From the NCBI GenBank assembly GCA_015488685.1, contig WFNH01000096.1:1-64000 (forward strand): a DNA stretch of 64,000 nucleotides, in the 5' to 3' direction. This document shows positions 20,033 to 29,875 of this stretch, in pieces. The number at the start of each line of letters is the position of its first letter. Positions within the stretch are counted from its first letter, which is position 1. The translations under genes were made by a program, and so were the position numbers. The stretch comes from Marinosulfonomonas sp. (lineage in GTDB: Bacteria; Pseudomonadota; Alphaproteobacteria; Rhodobacterales; Rhodobacteraceae). Under the pieces are notes generated by a model. That model was not told where the DNA came from and did not search any database. It saw only the letters and a program-made list of their open reading frames with translations.

Positions 20033-20646
20033 ACAACGGCCCCCTTCGCATCGGCATCGGCGGCCCTGTGGGGGCTGGCAAAACCACCCTGACAGCCGCC
20101 CTGTGCGAAGCCCTGCGCGACACCCATTCCATCGGGGTTATCACCAACGACATCTACACACAGGAAGACGCCGAAGCCCTGATGCGCCTGCAGGCATTGC
20201 CGCAGGACCGAATCATCGGGGTTGAAACCGGTGGCTGCCCGCATACCGCAATCCGCGAGGATGCCTCGATCAATCTGGCCGCCATTGCCGAAATGCAGGT
20301 CCGTCACCCCGATGTTGAAATCGTGCTGATCGAAAGCGGTGGCGATAACCTGTCGGCCACCTTCAGCCCCGAACTGGCCGATATAACGCTCTATGTCATC
20401 GACGTTGCCGCGGGCGAGGAAATTCCGCGCAAAGGGGGGCCTGCCATCACGAAATCGGACATTCTGGTGATCAACAAGACCGACCTGGCGCCTTATGTCG
20501 GCGCATCGCTTGCGGTGATGGACAGGGACGCAAAACGCATGCGGGGCGCGCGTCCGTTTGTGTTTGCCTGCCTGCGGGACCGGCAAGGGGTTTCGGAAAT
20601 CATCCGGCTGGTGGCCGATATCGGCGGCCTTGATATTTCCGAATGA
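20029..20646 (+). CDS. ureG: Urease accessory GTPase UreG
   Basis: A 205-residue SIMIBI-class GTPase that powers nickel delivery to urease. P-loop [10 protein letters not shown] (11-20), the nickel/zinc site Cys70-Pro-His72 in [11 protein letters not shown], the [17 protein letters not shown] segment and the NKTD specificity motif are present. It overlaps ureF by 4 bases and is the last gene of the urease operon, converging with the VWA gene. Confidence 0.97.
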   Translation: MNNGPLRIGIGGPVGAGKTTLTAALCEALRDTHSIGVITNDIYTQEDAEALMRLQALPQDRIIGVETGGCPHTAIREDASINLAAIAEMQVRHPDVEIVLIESGGDNLSATFSPELADITLYVIDVAAGEEIPRKGGPAITKSDILVINKTDLAPYVGASLAVMDRDAKRMRGARPFVFACLRDRQGVSEIIRLVADIGGLDISE

Positions 20647-20697
20647 TCCCCCTTCGCCAATACCCGCATATTGCACCAGCATCACCTTTGCATGGCT

Positions 20698-22785
20698 TTA
20701 TTCGCGGCTCAGACTTTTGGCCAGCCGCATCAGCTTTATGGCTTCACTGCGATAGCCATAGGCATCCTCGCCCTTGCTGCTGTTTGCCAGATTGATCACA
20801 TCGTCATAACCCCAGTCCTGCAGATATTTGCTGTCTTTCAACAACTGCCCGAACCCCGCAATCGCAACCGAGAAACGCACATCATCGGTGGCTTGCCCCA
20901 TGTCCGAGGTGATGGGCGTGGTCAGCAATTTGCTGACGTCTTCGCCCGGTTCCTTGTAACGCAGTTTCAGGAAGCCCAGCTCTCCGCTGTCATCAATTTC
21001 TGCCGCAGGCTGATAGCGCAGCACATCATTCAGGATGGCGTCTGATCCGACCGGCGTGACCTCGTAAATCGCGGTGACGGTGTGGCCTGCGCCAATCTCG
21101 CCTGCGTCCACCTTGTCGTTGTTGAAATCCTCGCGGTTCAGGGCGCGGGTTTCGTAACCGATCAGGCGGTATTCGGCGATCTGGGCGGGGTTGAATTCGA
21201 CCTGGATTTTCACGTCATCGGCAATCGGGAACAATTCACCGCTTAGCTGGTCCACCAGCACCTTTTGCGCCTCGCTCAAGGTGTCGATATAGGCTGCCGT
21301 GCCGTTGCCGTTCTGCGCCAGCGCCTGCATGGTGGCATCGTCCAGATTGCCACGGCCGAAACCCAGAACCGACAGATAAGTGCCGCTCTCGCGTTTCTTG
21401 GCAATGAAATCTTTCAGCGCCTCGGGATTGCTGATGCCGACGTTGAAATCGCCATCGGTGGCCAGAATGATCCGGCTGATTTCGCCGTCCTTGGCCATGC
21501 CCTCGGCCACCGCATAGGCCTGTTGCAAGCCTTGCTGACCGGCGGTCGAGCCACCGGCGCGCAGGTTTTCCAGCGCGGCCATGATCTTGGCCTTGTCCGA
21601 AACCTGTGTCGGTTCCAGCACCTGACCGGCACTGCCGGCGTAGGTGACGATCGACACCTCGTCATCGGGATGCAATTGGGACAGCATCAAACGAAAGCTC
21701 TGGATCAGCAGCGGCAGTTTGTTGGGCTGGTTCATCGACCCCGAGGTGTCAATCAGGAACACAAGGTTCAGCGGCGCACGATCCTCTAGCGCGGGCAGTT
21801 CGCCCTGAATGCCGATATGCACCAGTTGCGTGCCGCTGTTCCAAGGGGTTTGCATCACGGTAACGGTGGGTTTGAACGGGGCCTCGTCCGCCTCGGGGGC
21901 GGGGTAGTTATAGGGGAAATAGTTCACCATTTCCTCGATCCGCACGGCGTCGGGATTGGGCAGTTGTCCGTTCATCAGGCTGGAACGCACGATGGCATAG
22001 GACGCGGTATCAACATCGATCGAGAAGGTGGAAACCGGCTCGTCGGTGGTGATTTTCACGGGGTTTGCGTCGGCGTTGGCAAAGGTTTCTGTGTCGGATG
22101 GCGGCGAAACGACAGCAGGTTCGGAATACTCAATAACCAACCCGGTTGAAGGCGAGACCATCTTGCGCGCTGGTGGGGCGGCATACCCCTGCATTACCAC
22201 CCCATCAGTGATAGCACTTTCGGCCATATCTTTTTCCGTTGGCGCCGAGGCTGCTTGTTCTGCAAGCAATCCTAAAGTAGCGTCTTCCCGGGCTTCGGAA
22301 TCCGCCAGACCTTGTCCCATAGCTGGGGCAGTGGTTGTTGTTTCTGCCTCTCTGCGAACACGGGTATCGGGGGCGGTTTCATCAACAGCAGGGGCAACCG
22401 GTTCGGCAGCATCTGCGGCCTTTTGCGGTGCGGGGGTGTCTGCCGGTGTTGCGTCGATAACCGGTGCTGGTTTGGGCAGATCGAATGTTGTGCCCCCCTG
22501 CTGGGTGTAGAAAAGCACACCAATGCCGACGGCAACAATCGAGGTAGTGGCGGCTAATGCGCCGCGGGTGGTTAGGGAATGAAACATTTTGAATACTCCT
22601 GAGCTAAGCCCCGAACGATGTGTGGGGCGATCAGAAGTAGGACGCGCGGGATCAGCCGATCCTTGGCAGGCATTGTGAAAATCATCAAAGTTTTTCATCG
22701 CCAGCGCCAGATCGGCATCTTTCTTGGACGGCTCGGGCGTGGCCGCTTTCATGGCATCTTGCAGGTGCGTAAGATCATCTGTCAT
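20698..22785 (-). CDS. Membrane-anchored VWA (YfbK-like) protein coupled to an ECF sigma factor
   Basis: A 695-residue protein. The first ~85 residues look cytoplasmic, followed by one membrane helix (TSIVAVGIGVLFYT), a Pro/Ala/Thr-rich spacer to about 250, a YfbK-type N-terminal segment (FSIDVDTASYAIVRSSL, VNYFPYNYP), a VWA domain with a perfect MIDAS (LIDTSGSMN) and a C-terminal DUF3520-like domain. The start overlaps the stop of the ECF sigma gene (ATGA). A short cytoplasmic N-terminus, a single helix and a large outer domain next to a sigma gene is the usual anti-sigma topology. No classical zinc-binding anti-sigma motif is seen, so that role is inference. Confidence 0.85.
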   Translation of the reverse strand: MTDDLTHLQDAMKAATPEPSKKDADLALAMKNFDDFHNACQGSADPARPTSDRPTHRSGLSSGVFKMFHSLTTRGALAATTSIVAVGIGVLFYTQQGGTTFDLPKPAPVIDATPADTPAPQKAADAAEPVAPAVDETAPDTRVRREAETTTTAPAMGQGLADSEAREDATLGLLAEQAASAPTEKDMAESAITDGVVMQGYAAPPARKMVSPSTGLVIEYSEPAVVSPPSDTETFANADANPVKITTDEPVSTFSIDVDTASYAIVRSSLMNGQLPNPDAVRIEEMVNYFPYNYPAPEADEAPFKPTVTVMQTPWNSGTQLVHIGIQGELPALEDRAPLNLVFLIDTSGSMNQPNKLPLLIQSFRLMLSQLHPDDEVSIVTYAGSAGQVLEPTQVSDKAKIMAALENLRAGGSTAGQQGLQQAYAVAEGMAKDGEISRIILATDGDFNVGISNPEALKDFIAKKRESGTYLSVLGFGRGNLDDATMQALAQNGNGTAAYIDTLSEAQKVLVDQLSGELFPIADDVKIQVEFNPAQIAEYRLIGYETRALNREDFNNDKVDAGEIGAGHTVTAIYEVTPVGSDAILNDVLRYQPAAEIDDSGELGFLKLRYKEPGEDVSKLLTTPITSDMGQATDDVRFSVAIAGFGQLLKDSKYLQDWGYDDVINLANSSKGEDAYGYRSEAIKLMRLAKSLSRE

Positions 22786-23327
22786 GCCTTTTGCTCCTTT
22801 TTATGCAGGGCGCGCAGGTGCTTTTTCACCTCGGCCATGCGCCAGCTTATTGTGCCCTCGGACACACCTAAAACTTCTCCGGCCTCGCGGTGTGTCATTT
22901 CTTCTTCCAGTGTCAGCGCCAGCGTGTCGCGCAGTTCTTGTGGCAGGGCGGTCATGGCTTGCGTTAGCCAGTCGATCCCGTCCTGCGTTTCCTTGTTGGC
23001 GGCGACGCGGTTGACCTCCCAATCGCCCCAGCCATCGGCGGCGCGGGCGTGGCTGGCAAACCGGCGGCGGCGGTCGTGTGCAGCGTTCACCGCCACACGA
23101 TAAAGCCAGGTCGAGAACCGCGCCTGCCCGCGAAACCCGTTCAGTTTGGCGGGCAGGGCGGCGCAGATGTCCTGTGTCAGATCCTCGGCATCGGCGCGGG
23201 TGCCGGTCAAACGAAAACACAGACCGAACAGGCGGTCGTAATTGCGCCGCAGCAAAAGCGAGAATGCCTCGCGATCACCGCCAGCGGCCGACTGGGCCAG
23301 TGTTTCGTCTGTGGTCTCCATACGCAT
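22782..23327 (-). CDS. ECF-type RNA polymerase sigma factor
   Basis: A 181-residue sigma-70 family ECF factor with region 2 (YDRLFGLCFRLTGTRADAEDLTQDI, then FSTWLYRVAVNAAHDRRRR) and region 4 (ALPQELRDTLALTLEEEMTHREAGEVLGVSEGTISWRM), quoted in parts. A Trp/Gly-rich linker separates the regions. It lies directly upstream of and overlaps the VWA gene by 4 bases. Two starts (MRMETTDE or METTDE) are equally likely. Such factors usually drive their own operon and are held by a co-transcribed anti-sigma protein. Confidence 0.93.
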   Translation of the reverse strand: MRMETTDETLAQSAAGGDREAFSLLLRRNYDRLFGLCFRLTGTRADAEDLTQDICAALPAKLNGFRGQARFSTWLYRVAVNAAHDRRRRFASHARAADGWGDWEVNRVAANKETQDGIDWLTQAMTALPQELRDTLALTLEEEMTHREAGEVLGVSEGTISWRMAEVKKHLRALHKKEQKA

Positions 23328-23478
23328 TACATTCTGTTAGACGGGTATGCGCCGTCAATCCTTGGAAAAAAGATTATAGGGCCTGATCAGAGATCAAACT
23401 CACATTACCCCCCATACGCACAACTGTCACTTTTGCAGACATCGTAATAGTGCACATATGGCTAACCCGAACAGAAAA

Positions 23479-23509
23479 CCCCCTCTGGCAAAAACGATGC
23501 CAGAGGGGG
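23479..23509 (-). terminator. Rho-independent terminator
   Basis: CCCCCTCTGGCA and TGCCAGAGGGGG form a perfect 12-bp stem around a 7-base loop. On the minus strand TTTTCTGTT follows directly, a good intrinsic terminator for the small exported protein gene that ends at 23541. Confidence 0.85.
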
Positions 23510-23540
23510 CCAACCAAAATAAAGCCGGTTTTAGCGCTTG

Positions 23541-23864
23541 TTAGTCGTTATCACCGCCGCCATCACCTTCTCCGCCTTCGCCGCCAGCACCACCTTCGCC
23601 ACCATCACCTTCACCGCCAGCACCATCATGGCCGTCAGCTGCACCCTCGCCATGCTCGGCATCATTATTGGCACCTGCGGCAGTGCCACCAGCTGCTGTA
23701 TCTGTATTTCCGGCGCCCCCGTTTGTTACCTTTGATGGCGTTGTTTTAGTGGTGGTTGTTGCAGGCGTTTTTGTCGGAGTGACAGCCTGAGCTGATACCA
23801 TCCCCGTGCCAAATACTGTTGCTACGAACGCCAGTGCGGCGGTGCTTGCCAGAAGTTTTTTCAT
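23541..23864 (-). CDS. Small exported Gly/Asp/Glu-rich protein
   Basis: A 107-residue protein of unknown function. It has a Sec signal peptide (MKKLLASTAALAFVATVF, cleavage near VSA-QA), then a Thr/Lys/Pro-rich stretch and a strongly acidic C-terminal half made of irregular GGEGDGG-type repeats with a few His. The composition suggests a disordered, possibly metal-binding or matrix-like periplasmic or secreted polypeptide. I chose the second ATG, which has AGG about 9 bases before it. The gene has its own terminator and lies upstream of the sigma-VWA pair in the opposite sense of flow, so it may be independent. Confidence 0.65.
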   Translation of the reverse strand: MKKLLASTAALAFVATVFGTGMVSAQAVTPTKTPATTTTKTTPSKVTNGGAGNTDTAAGGTAAGANNDAEHGEGAADGHDGAGGEGDGGEGGAGGEGGEGDGGGDND

Positions 23865-24329
23865 TTTATTCATCCTATATTTTCAGACCCGGTTTCGGGT
23901 ATTTACGTTTTGCCCGATCCGGGCGGTTTCAGTTCGTTTTACGACAGGCCATCGGGCCGGGCCGTTTCGACAAGGATGACTATCGGCGCAGTATCAGCAA
24001 AACGATATTGACGGATCGTTTATTCTGGAAATCTTATCCTCGAGTTTAAGCCCCTAAACCTTTTTCCAAATCCAATGCATTGCTATTATTCAATTTTATT
24101 CTTCCTGATAGGCGGAAATAAACCGCCTAAACTTTTGATTAGAAGGAATGATCAGGTATGATATAAACGAAATGAAACCCGCCGAATGGTACCGGCCAGT
24201 TTTCTATACGTCTGCCTTACGCAAATTAGTCGCTATTCATACCACCAACCCCGTTAATTTTCCACGCCCCACAAAACCCCGTATTTCCTACACTAGCATT
24301 TCCCCAAACACCCCCTTAACCTGCCCCGC
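23865..24329. other. Gene-free stretch between divergent transcripts
   Basis: About 460 bases without a convincing gene. It holds small inverted repeats near the left gene (ACCCG-GTTT-CGGGT at 23887-23900, then GCCCG-ATC-CGGGC) and TAGGCGG/CCGCCTA at 24109-24129. The last could be a regulator site or terminator. The 61-codon ORF at 24148-24333 has no domain or ribosome-binding site and was not accepted. Confidence 0.5.
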
Positions 24330-25274
24330 ATGATCCGATTTGCCGCCACCCGTTTGCTGTCTCTTGCCCTCAGCCTGCTGATGGCCTCGATCGTGGTTTT
24401 CGCCGTGGTCGAGGTGATCCCGGGTGATCCGGCCTCTTATATGCTGGGCCTGAATGCCACCCCCGAAGCGGTCGAGGCCTTGCGCAATGAACTGGGCCTG
24501 AACGGGTCACTCTGGGCGCGTTATATCGGCTGGGTTTCCGGTATGCTGGTGGGCGATTTCGGGCAATCCTATACCTACCGCGTGCCGGTCTCGGACCTGA
24601 TTGCCCAACGCATCTGGGTCTCGCTGCCACTGGCGATGATTGCGCTGTTGATGTCCACCCTTATTGCCTTTCCGGTCGGCCTGATTGCCGCCGCGCGGCG
24701 CGGGAAATTCAGCGATTACAGCATCATGGGGCTTACCCAACTGGGCATCGCCGTGCCGAATTTCTGGTTTGCTATGCTGCTGGTGCTGGTGTTCGCGATC
24801 AATCTGCACTGGTTCGGGGCCGGCGGTTTTCCGGGCTGGGAAAACGGCATCCTTGCCGGTCTAAAGGCGCTGACCCTGCCCGCCATCGCATTGGCCCTGC
24901 CCCAAGCCTCGATCCTTGCCCGCGTGATGCGCTCAAGCCTGCTGGAAACCCTGACGCAGGATTACATCCGCTCTGCCCGCGCCAAGGGCCTGACCCGTGC
25001 GCAGGCCCTGCGCCGCCACGCCCTGCGCAATGCGATGATTCCGGTGCTGACCATCATCGGTTTGCAGTTTTCCTTTCTGCTGGCCGGTGCCATCATCATT
25101 GAAAACGTATTCTACCTGCCCGGCCTTGGGCAGTTGATCTACAAGGGCATCACCCAGCGCGATCTGGTGGTGGTGGAAAGCGTTGTGATGCTGCTGGTTT
25201 TCGCCGTGATCCTTGTCACTTTCCTTGTCGATCTGGCCTATGCCGCCGTTGATCCCCGTCTAAGGAAACGCTGA
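24330..25274 (+). CDS. Dipeptide/oligopeptide ABC transporter permease (DppB type)
   Basis: A 314-residue integral membrane permease with about six helices. The N-terminal MIRFAATRLLSLALSLLMAS and GDPASYMLGLNATPEAVEALR are typical of DppB/OppB/GsiC. The EAA loop (YIRSARAKGLTRAQALRRHALRNA, quoted in part) contacts the ATPase. It overlaps the next permease gene by one base pair step (TGATG). The family imports peptides, nickel-chelates or glutathione; the substrate cannot be assigned. Confidence 0.92.
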   Translation: MIRFAATRLLSLALSLLMASIVVFAVVEVIPGDPASYMLGLNATPEAVEALRNELGLNGSLWARYIGWVSGMLVGDFGQSYTYRVPVSDLIAQRIWVSLPLAMIALLMSTLIAFPVGLIAAARRGKFSDYSIMGLTQLGIAVPNFWFAMLLVLVFAINLHWFGAGGFPGWENGILAGLKALTLPAIALALPQASILARVMRSSLLETLTQDYIRSARAKGLTRAQALRRHALRNAMIPVLTIIGLQFSFLLAGAIIIENVFYLPGLGQLIYKGITQRDLVVVESVVMLLVFAVILVTFLVDLAYAAVDPRLRKR

Positions 25275-26092
25275 TGAGACTGCCGATCCAACTGATCATC
25301 GGGGCCTTGCTGACATCGTTTTTCGTCATCGCGGTGCTGGTGTCCTTTGTCTGGACACCGCATGACGTCACCGTGCTGACCATTGCCGACAAGCTGCAAC
25401 CGCCATCGGCAAAATACTGGCTGGGCACCGACCATTTCGGGCGCGATATGTTTTCTATGCTGATGGTCGGTGCACGCACCTCGATTGCTGTGGCGATTGT
25501 CGCGGTGGGCATCGGTATGGGCATCGGCGTGCCGCTGGGCCTGATGGCGGCGGCCAACAAAGGCAGCCTGCTGGACGAGGTGATCATGCGCGGCAATGAT
25601 CTGATCTTTGCCTTTCCCTCGCTTGTGATTGCCATCCTGATCACCGCCGTTTTCGGCCCCTCGGCCGTGAACGCTATCCTTGCCATCGGCATTTTCAACA
25701 TCCCCGTTTTCGCCCGTGTATCCCGTGGTGCAGCATTGTCGATCTGGACGCTGGATTACATCCTTGCCGCCCGCACATTCGGTAAGGGGCGGGTGCGGAT
25801 TTCGGCGGAACATATCCTGCCCAACATCGCCAACCTGTTGATCGTGCAGGGCACCATCCAGTTTTCGTTGGGCATTCTGGCCGAAGCGGGCCTGTCCTAT
25901 GTTGGCCTTGGCGCACAGCCCCCCACCCCCAGTTGGGGCCGGATGCTGGCCGATGCGCAAACCATGATCTACACCAAACCGATGCTGGCCATCCTGCCCG
26001 GCATGGCGATTGTGCTGATGGTTCTGGGGCTGAACCTGATGGGGGATGGTTTGCGCGATCTGCTGGATCCACGGATCAGGAGGGAGCGTTGA
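25274..26092 (+). CDS. Dipeptide/oligopeptide ABC transporter permease (DppC type)
   Basis: A 272-residue partner permease. LGTDHFGRDMFSMLMVGARTS near the N-terminus and LDYILAARTFGKGRVRISAEH (EAA loop) are diagnostic of DppC/OppC. The C-terminus GDGLRDLLDPRIRRER is typical. It follows the DppB-type gene with an overlapping start and is followed by the ATPase gene, so the four genes to the aldehyde dehydrogenase form one transcript. Confidence 0.92.
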   Translation: MRLPIQLIIGALLTSFFVIAVLVSFVWTPHDVTVLTIADKLQPPSAKYWLGTDHFGRDMFSMLMVGARTSIAVAIVAVGIGMGIGVPLGLMAAANKGSLLDEVIMRGNDLIFAFPSLVIAILITAVFGPSAVNAILAIGIFNIPVFARVSRGAALSIWTLDYILAARTFGKGRVRISAEHILPNIANLLIVQGTIQFSLGILAEAGLSYVGLGAQPPTPSWGRMLADAQTMIYTKPMLAILPGMAIVLMVLGLNLMGDGLRDLLDPRIRRER

Positions 26093-26093
26093 T

Positions 26094-27674
<1,581 letters not shown>

Positions 27675-27679
27675 AGATC

Positions 27680-29131
27680 ATGCTGAAAAACATCTGGTAT
27701 CCCACCGACAAACTGTTCATCGGCGGCGAATGGGTCGCGCCTGCGGACGGAGAGGTTTTGCAACTGGAAAACCCCTCGGACGGCACCCCGCTGGCCCCGA
27801 TCGCACGCGGCAAGGCGGCCGACATTGACGCGGCGGTCACGGCGGCACAGGCCGCGCTGGATGGCGAATGGGGCCGCACCACGGCGCTGGAACGGGGGCG
27901 CATCCTGACGCGGATGGGGCAACTGGTTTTGAAAAAGGTTGATGAACTGGGCATTATCGAGGCCCATGACGTTGGCAAACCCTTAACCCAGGCCCGCAAT
28001 GACGCCATCGCGATGGCGCGGTATCTGGAATATTACGGCGGGGCGGCAGACAAGGTGCATGGCGAAACCATCCCCTATATGGATGGCTATACCGTTTACA
28101 CCCTGCGCGAACCGCACGGGGTGACGGGGCATATCGTGCCGTGGAACTACCCGATGCAGATCATTGGCCGATCCGTCGGGGCCGCATTGGCGATGGGCAA
28201 CGCTTGCGTTCTGAAACCGGCGGAAGAGGCATGCCTGACCGCGCTGGGCTTTGCCGCGATTGCACAGGAAGCAGGCTTGCCCGCCGGTGCTCTGAACGTT
28301 GTGCCGGGGCTGGGTGAAGAGGCGGGCGCGGCCCTGTCTGGCCATAGCGGCATCCAGCATATTTCCTTTACCGGCTCGGTCGGGGTGGGCAAACTGGTGC
28401 AGGCGGCGGCAGCGCAGAATGTCATTCCGGTGACGCTGGAGCTGGGGGGGAAATCGCCGCAGGTGGTGTTTGATGACGCCGATCTGGACGCCGCCCTGCC
28501 GTTCCTTGTCGGGGCTTGTATCCAGAACGCGGGACAGACTTGCTCGGCGGCCTCGCGCGTGCTGGTCCAGCGCGGGGTTTACGATAAACTGCTGGCGCGG
28601 ATGGCAGACAGTTACAGAGGCATGATGGTGGGGCCTGCGATGGCGGACGCCAATGTCGGTCCGCTGATTTCGGCACGGCAAAAGGAAATTGTCACCGGGT
28701 TTCTGGAGCAGGGCCAAGACCTGCGGCTGGCTGCACAGGGCAGCATTATCGAGGGCACACCAGAGGGCGGGCATTACGTTGTCCCGACCCTGTTTGCCGA
28801 TGTGCCACCGGGTCACACCTTGGCCCAGAATGAAATTTTCGGCCCCGTTCAGGTGGTGATCCCGTTTGAAGACGAAGCCGAGGCGATTGCCATTGCCAAT
28901 GGCACCGAATTCGGGCTGGTGGCAAGCGTCTGGAGCCGCGATGGCGCACGGCAAATGCGTATGGCCAAGGCCCTGAAAGCCGGTCAGGTGTTCATCAACA
29001 ATTACGGTGCCGGTGGCGGTGTTGAACTGCCCTTTGGCGGAGTCGGAAAATCCGGTCACGGACGCGAAAAAGGGTTCGAGGCGCTGTATGGATTTTCGGT
29101 TTTGAAAACTGTGGCTGCATATCACGGGTAA
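27680..29131 (+). CDS. Aldehyde dehydrogenase (NAD(P)-dependent)
   Basis: A 483-residue ALDH-superfamily enzyme. Cofactor and catalytic motifs are GHIVPWNYPMQI, FTGSVGVGK, LELGGKSPQ with the general-base Glu and NAGQTCSAASR with the nucleophilic Cys; FGGVGKSGHGREKG lies near the C-terminus. It is closest by eye to broad betaine/aminoaldehyde or aromatic aldehyde dehydrogenases. It starts 5 bases after the importer ATPase, which suggests it oxidises an aldehyde formed from the imported compound. The true substrate is unknown. Confidence 0.88.
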   Translation: MLKNIWYPTDKLFIGGEWVAPADGEVLQLENPSDGTPLAPIARGKAADIDAAVTAAQAALDGEWGRTTALERGRILTRMGQLVLKKVDELGIIEAHDVGKPLTQARNDAIAMARYLEYYGGAADKVHGETIPYMDGYTVYTLREPHGVTGHIVPWNYPMQIIGRSVGAALAMGNACVLKPAEEACLTALGFAAIAQEAGLPAGALNVVPGLGEEAGAALSGHSGIQHISFTGSVGVGKLVQAAAAQNVIPVTLELGGKSPQVVFDDADLDAALPFLVGACIQNAGQTCSAASRVLVQRGVYDKLLARMADSYRGMMVGPAMADANVGPLISARQKEIVTGFLEQGQDLRLAAQGSIIEGTPEGGHYVVPTLFADVPPGHTLAQNEIFGPVQVVIPFEDEAEAIAIANGTEFGLVASVWSRDGARQMRMAKALKAGQVFINNYGAGGGVELPFGGVGKSGHGREKGFEALYGFSVLKTVAAYHG

Positions 29132-29182
29132 CCGAAATCTTTGAAAGATTTCGGACTGTTTTCTTACAAAGAAAACAGTCCG
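29132..29182 (+). terminator. Two adjoining perfect hairpins after the aldehyde dehydrogenase gene
   Basis: CCGAAATCTT-TGA-AAGATTTCGG (29132-29154) is followed by CGGACTGTTTTCTT-ACA-AAGAAAACAGTCCG (29152-29182, quoted as two arms). They share CGG, so the full stems compete. They start right after the stop codon and probably end or protect the transcript. A decayed relative follows the second ALDH gene at 35365. Confidence 0.6.
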
Positions 29183-29201
29183 GCGCCCAGATTCGTTTAG
29201 C

Positions 29202-29795
29202 CTACCCGTGCGGGTTTACACCGGTGGCCATCATCCAGTGATGATCCTGATGATGCATGCCCAGTGCCATGATCCCGAAAAACCCGAGCGCACGCAGTTT
29301 ATCCATGTCGTCTGCCGAGGTTGTGACTGTCAGAACCACGCCGGTTTCGGATTTTTCCGGGCTGAAAGTCCAATCCCCTGTCCCGTTCATAACACCGGAA
29401 TGGGCAATTGCCATCCGTTGAATGGACCCTATGGTCTTGCCCGTGCCCGTCACTGCGAACTGTAAGCCGTTTTCAACTTCGGTCGTCTGGACTTCGGCAT
29501 CGGTGAACACAAGTTCCATATCCACCAGATGTTCGCGCAAGGCAGGGATGTTGACCTTGGACCAATCGGTGTTCGGGTCAGCCGCAAGTGCCAGCACAAT
29601 TTCCTCGATTGCGGCAAAGGCGGACTGGCCTGCTTCGGTCGCAGGGTTCATTTGCATGCCGGTTGCCATGGTCTGCATCTGGGCCATGCCGTTGCCGTTC
29701 ATCATTGCCTCGTGATCCATCCCTGTATGGGTTTCCTGAGCCGCGGCCAGATTTGGTAAAAGAGCCACAAGGCCCACAATCAATATATGTTTCAT
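29202..29795 (-). CDS. Exported Met/His-rich protein of unknown function
   Basis: A 197-residue protein with a signal peptide (MKHILIVGLVALLPNLAAA) followed by a Met/His-rich segment (HTGMDHEAMMNGNGMAQMQ) of a kind that often binds copper. A conserved-looking domain follows (WSKVNIPALREHLVDMELV, then IQRMAIAHSGVMNGTG), ending in HHQDHHWMMATG. I recall similar alphaproteobacterial hypothetical proteins but no activity. It has AGGAAC before its ATG and is transcribed divergently from a Crp/Fnr gene 75 bases away, so that regulator may control it. Metal binding is inferred from composition only. Confidence 0.75.
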   Translation of the reverse strand: MKHILIVGLVALLPNLAAAQETHTGMDHEAMMNGNGMAQMQTMATGMQMNPATEAGQSAFAAIEEIVLALAADPNTDWSKVNIPALREHLVDMELVFTDAEVQTTEVENGLQFAVTGTGKTIGSIQRMAIAHSGVMNGTGDWTFSPEKSETGVVLTVTTSADDMDKLRALGFFGIMALGMHHQDHHWMMATGVNPHG

Positions 29796-29855
29796 TCGCG
29801 CGTTCCTGTTCCTGATTTATTTCCTGAACAAGCTTGCCTGATAAATCCCATACAT

Positions 29856-29875
29856 GACATGATAGCAATCATGTC
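29856..29875. promoter_or_regulatory. 20-bp perfect palindrome over the Crp/Fnr start codon
   Basis: GACATGAT-AGCA-ATCATGTC is an exact inverted repeat in the 75-base divergent intergenic region. It includes the preferred ATG of the Crp/Fnr gene (29871) and the alternative ATG at 29859. Its size and symmetry suit a dimeric regulator, so an autoregulatory operator is likely. The sequence differs from the FNR (TTGAT..ATCAA) and CRP consensus. Confidence 0.55.

Noticed and set aside
23450-23749. Plus-strand His/Arg-rich ORF opposite the small acidic exported protein
   Set aside because: It is the complement of the Gly/Asp repeat region; only the minus-strand frame has a signal peptide, ribosome-binding site and terminator.
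24148-24333. 61-aa plus-strand ORF before the Dpp-type permease
   Set aside because: No Shine-Dalgarno, low-complexity mix of Pro/Thr/Asn, and it runs into the permease start.
27983-29125. 380-aa minus-strand ORF opposite the aldehyde dehydrogenase
   Set aside because: Antisense shadow with His/Gln-rich composition and no domain.
29856-29875. Standard FNR or CRP box at the Crp/Fnr promoter
   Set aside because: The palindrome half-site GACATGAT does not match TTGAT or TGTGA half-sites.
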